Assembly (NCBI GenBank): GCA_023389095.1
Contig: JAEWFB010000423.1
Coordinates: 1 to 5,737 of the forward strand
From: Actinomycetes bacterium
GTDB taxonomy: Bacteria > Actinomycetota > Actinomycetes > Actinomycetales > Dermatophilaceae
Length of the DNA: 5,737 nucleotides
Reading direction: 5' to 3'
The notes beneath the pieces were generated by a model. The model saw nothing but the letters and a program-made list of their open reading frames with translations, had not been told where the DNA came from and searched no databases. Shown in pieces: positions 3,845 through 5,737 of the stretch (the stretch's first letter is position 1; the number at the start of each line of letters is the position of its first letter). Both the position numbers and the translations under genes were made by a program.

Positions 3845-5737
3845 GTGAGTGGCCCGACCGTCGTCGTGGACTGGGCCCCCGAGGGGTGGACGCACATCGG
3901 GGGCCCTGGCATGCACCTGCTCATCGGCCTGCACGAGGAGGACGAGCAGACCCTCCACGCCAGCGACGCGGCCGACGGCGGTGACCTCGACGACGTCCTC
4001 GAGGTGCTCACGGCAGGCGGTGCGCGCCGGGCCCGCCCCTTCGTCGGTGTGCACACCGGCGACACGACACGCATCGTCGCGTTCGGCCCGGTGGCCGCGG
4101 TCGTCACGCTCGCCGACGGCTCGGAGCACGACGTCCGAGCCACCAGCGCCCGCGTCTGGGTCGACCTCGACCTCCCGGACGAGCCCCAGCGGGTCGTGCT
4201 CCGGGTGCTCGACGACTCCGAGCGCGAGCAACCGGTACCGCTGCAGACGCTGACCGCGGCGGGTTCCGTCGCCGCAGCAGCACCCGCGCCGGCCCCGCCG
4301 GGTGCGCCGGGTGCGCCGGCGGACGGCCCGACCGAGGGCCCGCCCGAGACCCCGACCCAGGGCCCGACCGACAGCACCGAGGGGCCGGACGCGGTTCCCG
4401 CATCCCCGGACGCGACCGACGCGCCCGACGGGCCCGACGTCGGTGCCGCCCCGGCCGAGCCCGCGGACCGGGCGGAGCCGGACGCGGCGCCCGCACCGTC
4501 CCCCGCGTCCCCCGCTCCTGCGGAGGCGGACCGCACCAGCCGTCCCGAGGAGGGACCGCCTCCCGCGGTGCCGACCTTCGGGGCGCCCAGCACGACGGCC
4601 GACACGGCCCGCGTCACGACGTCGTGGGGCCGCGGCTGGGCCCGCCGCGACCATGATGCGCCGGCGTCCGCTCCGGACGTCGCATCATCCGGAGCGTCCT
4701 CGGGCGCGATGGCTGCGCCCGCGGAAACCCCACCGGTGCAAGACGATCCGGCGCCGTCGCCGATCGTGGTGCCGACCCCGGCGTCGAGCTCACCTGCGGT
4801 ACAGGCGGACTCGCCTCCGGTTCCGGCGGCCGACGCAACAACCCCGGCCCTGGCTGCCGCTCCCGCGCTCCGGTCCTGGGCCACGGCCGCGCCGGCCGCT
4901 CCCGTCCGGAACCGGGTCGACGACGCCGCGGAACCTGTTGTCCCCCAAGTGCCGTCGGTGCCGAGTGCTCAGCCGTCGTCTCCTCCGGTACCGGCCGAGC
5001 CGACGTTCGAGGTCCCGGTCGTGAGGGACGCGCCGGCGCCGCACGTGCCGCAGCCGCCGACAGTGCCCGAGCCGGGTCCCGTGGCCGCTGACCTGCCTGC
5101 AGCGGACCCCGGACGTGACTTCGAGTCCACCTGGGCCTCGCGCCCCGAGGCACCGGAGGAGCCCAAGCCGACCGCGGCGAACGCGGCGCCGCAGCCGGCG
5201 ACCTCGGTGTCTCCGGCGGCGGTCGAACCGGCGGTTCCCGGCACGTCGGGCCCGGACGACGACGGCACCCCCGCGGCCCCGAGCTACGACTACCTCTTCG
5301 GCCACACCACCGCCGTCGACGAGCACCGGCGGGTCCTCGCCGAGCTGACGAAGGGCGCCGAGGGCGACGAGCATCACGACGACGACCACGACGAGCACGC
5401 CGACGGACATGCCACCGGGTCGGACGCCGGTCGCGAAGGTGCCGATGCGCTCGCCGCAGCGGCACCGGTCGCCGACGTCGCTCCGGCCCCGGTGACCAAC
5501 CCCGTCCCCGAGGCGTCCTCGCCCCCCGCCCAGCCGGTTCCCGGCACGACCGGCGGACTCATCTCGGCCGTCCCCTGGGCGACGTCGAGCCCGTCTGCGG
5601 TCGCAACGCCCGCCGAGGCGCCCGTCGACACGCCGACCTTCTCCGGCCGGCACACCCCGCCGCCGGCCCCGAGCCTGCTGCCGCCGGTCCACACCCCGCC
5701 GCCCGGGGTGCGCGCCCCACAGGCCACGCCCCTCATC
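3845..5737 (+). CDS. Long Pro/Ala-rich protein, probable FHA-domain protein (N-terminal part)
   Basis: The frame is open from a GTG at 3845 to the window end: 631 residues with no stop. The start lies two bases after the PP2C stop, with GGGGAG (3825-3830) and AGGT (3834-3837) as possible ribosome-binding sites. Residues 1-~140 look like a compact alpha/beta domain (V-V-V-D-W-A-P-E-G-W, then I-V-A-F-G-P-V-A-A-V-V-T, then R-V-W-V-D-L-D). From ~141 onward the protein is a disordered linker rich in Pro, Ala, Asp, Ser and Thr. It is interrupted by short Trp or aromatic islands (W261/W265, W345, W430, Y481-D-Y-L-F, G-G-L-I-S-A-V-P-W578), a His/Asp patch (508-522) and two HTPPP repeats near the end. 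From memory, Micrococcales proteins of this shape, with YDxLF and GLIxxVP linker motifs and a PP2C neighbour, end in a zinc-ribbon and an FHA phosphothreonine-binding domain. That end lies outside the window, so the FHA call is inference. There are no membrane segments. Confidence 0.8.
   Translation, partial: MSGPTVVVDWAPEGWTHIGGPGMHLLIGLHEEDEQTLHASDAADGGDLDDVLEVLTAGGARRARPFVGVHTGDTTRIVAFGPVAAVVTLADGSEHDVRATSARVWVDLDLPDEPQRVVLRVLDDSEREQPVPLQTLTAAGSVAAAAPAPAPPGAPGAPADGPTEGPPETPTQGPTDSTEGPDAVPASPDATDAPDGPDVGAAPAEPADRAEPDAAPAPSPASPAPAEADRTSRPEEGPPPAVPTFGAPSTTADTARVTTSWGRGWARRDHDAPASAPDVASSGASSGAMAAPAETPPVQDDPAPSPIVVPTPASSSPAVQADSPPVPAADATTPALAAAPALRSWATAAPAAPVRNRVDDAAEPVVPQVPSVPSAQPSSPPVPAEPTFEVPVVRDAPAPHVPQPPTVPEPGPVAADLPAADPGRDFESTWASRPEAPEEPKPTAANAAPQPATSVSPAAVEPAVPGTSGPDDDGTPAAPSYDYLFGHTTAVDEHRRVLAELTKGAEGDEHHDDDHDEHADGHATGSDAGREGADALAAAAPVADVAPAPVTNPVPEASSPPAQPVPGTTGGLISAVPWATSSPSAVATPAEAPVDTPTFSGRHTPPPAPSLLPPVHTPPPGVRAPQATPLI
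4653..4696. repeat. Two overlapping inverted repeats inside the long ORF
   Basis: Arm ATGATGCG (4653-4660) pairs with CGCATCAT (4681-4688), and inside it CGTCCG (4665-4670) pairs with CGGACG (4674-4679) around a 3-base loop: 14 base pairs with a 4-by-1 internal loop. A second, mutually exclusive hairpin pairs CGCTCCGGA (4669-4677) with TCCGGAGCG (4688-4696) around a 10-base loop. All lies within the coding region for residues ~270-284 of the linker. Confidence 0.55.
5651..5703 (+). repeat. Direct repeat CACACCCCGCCGCC
   Basis: The 14-mer occurs at 5651-5664 and again at 5690-5703, each encoding His-Thr-Pro-Pro-Pro in the linker of the long ORF. A different 14-mer, CGGTTCCCGGCACG, also repeats at 5232-5245 and 5535-5548. 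Both look like internal duplications within a Pro-rich coding linker rather than mobile or regulatory elements. Confidence 0.5.

Noticed and set aside
3578..4884. Long minus-strand open frames of about 360-380 residues opposite the PP2C and long linker genes
   Set aside because: They are Arg/Gly/Ser/Ala-rich with no domain motifs, and are expected shadows of GC-rich coding sequence. The plus-strand frame has a coherent start and neighbours.
4302..5024. Plus-strand Arg/Pro-rich frame of 240 residues
   Set aside because: Out-of-frame shadow of the long ORF; runs of Arg and Pro with no motif.
4790..5692. Minus-strand open frame of 300 residues opposite the Pro/Ala linker
   Set aside because: It is dominated by Arg/Gly, as expected for the reverse of Pro/Ala-rich codons; no start signal or recognisable domain.

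Overview
The window is very GC-rich, and its codons almost always end in G or C. It uses GTG starts, 4-bp GTGA gene overlaps and TANNNT -10 hexamers placed six bases before a start codon. Together these point to a high-GC actinobacterium. The linker-rich gene at the right end and the local gene order suggest the Micrococcales, possibly an Intrasporangiaceae-like organism; that finer placement is inference.

Left part (1-765, minus strand): a MutT4-like Nudix hydrolase (150-635), followed downstream by the start of a secreted protein running off the left edge (1-153). The latter has a clear signal peptide and is probably the DUF6049 protein that usually precedes murJ. The two genes overlap by GTGA. 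A 130-bp divergent control region (636-765) separates them from cca. It has a candidate leaderless promoter facing each way and three copies of a 9-bp repeat. The layout DUF6049 - mutT4 <-> cca/pcnA matches the conserved actinobacterial arrangement known from Mycobacterium tuberculosis (Rv3909 - Rv3908 - Rv3907c).

Middle (766-2256, plus strand): a complete class II CCA-adding tRNA nucleotidyltransferase with a C-terminal HD domain. A 198-bp gap follows (2257-2454). It holds two inverted repeats and the only TANNNT hexamer of the gap, which lies inside the larger hairpin.

Right part (2455-5737, plus strand): three tightly packed genes. They are a small LpqN/LpqT-like protein without an export signal (2455-3033), a soluble PP2C serine/threonine phosphatase (3030-3842, starting in a GTGA overlap), and a long protein with a ~140-residue N-terminal domain and a ~490-residue disordered Pro/Ala/Asp/Ser linker still open at the window end (3845-5737). 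The third gene is probably the N-terminal part of a C-terminal-FHA protein, which would make this a phosphoprotein-signalling cassette; its kinase and other partners would lie to the right. No RNA genes, mobile elements or CRISPR arrays were seen.
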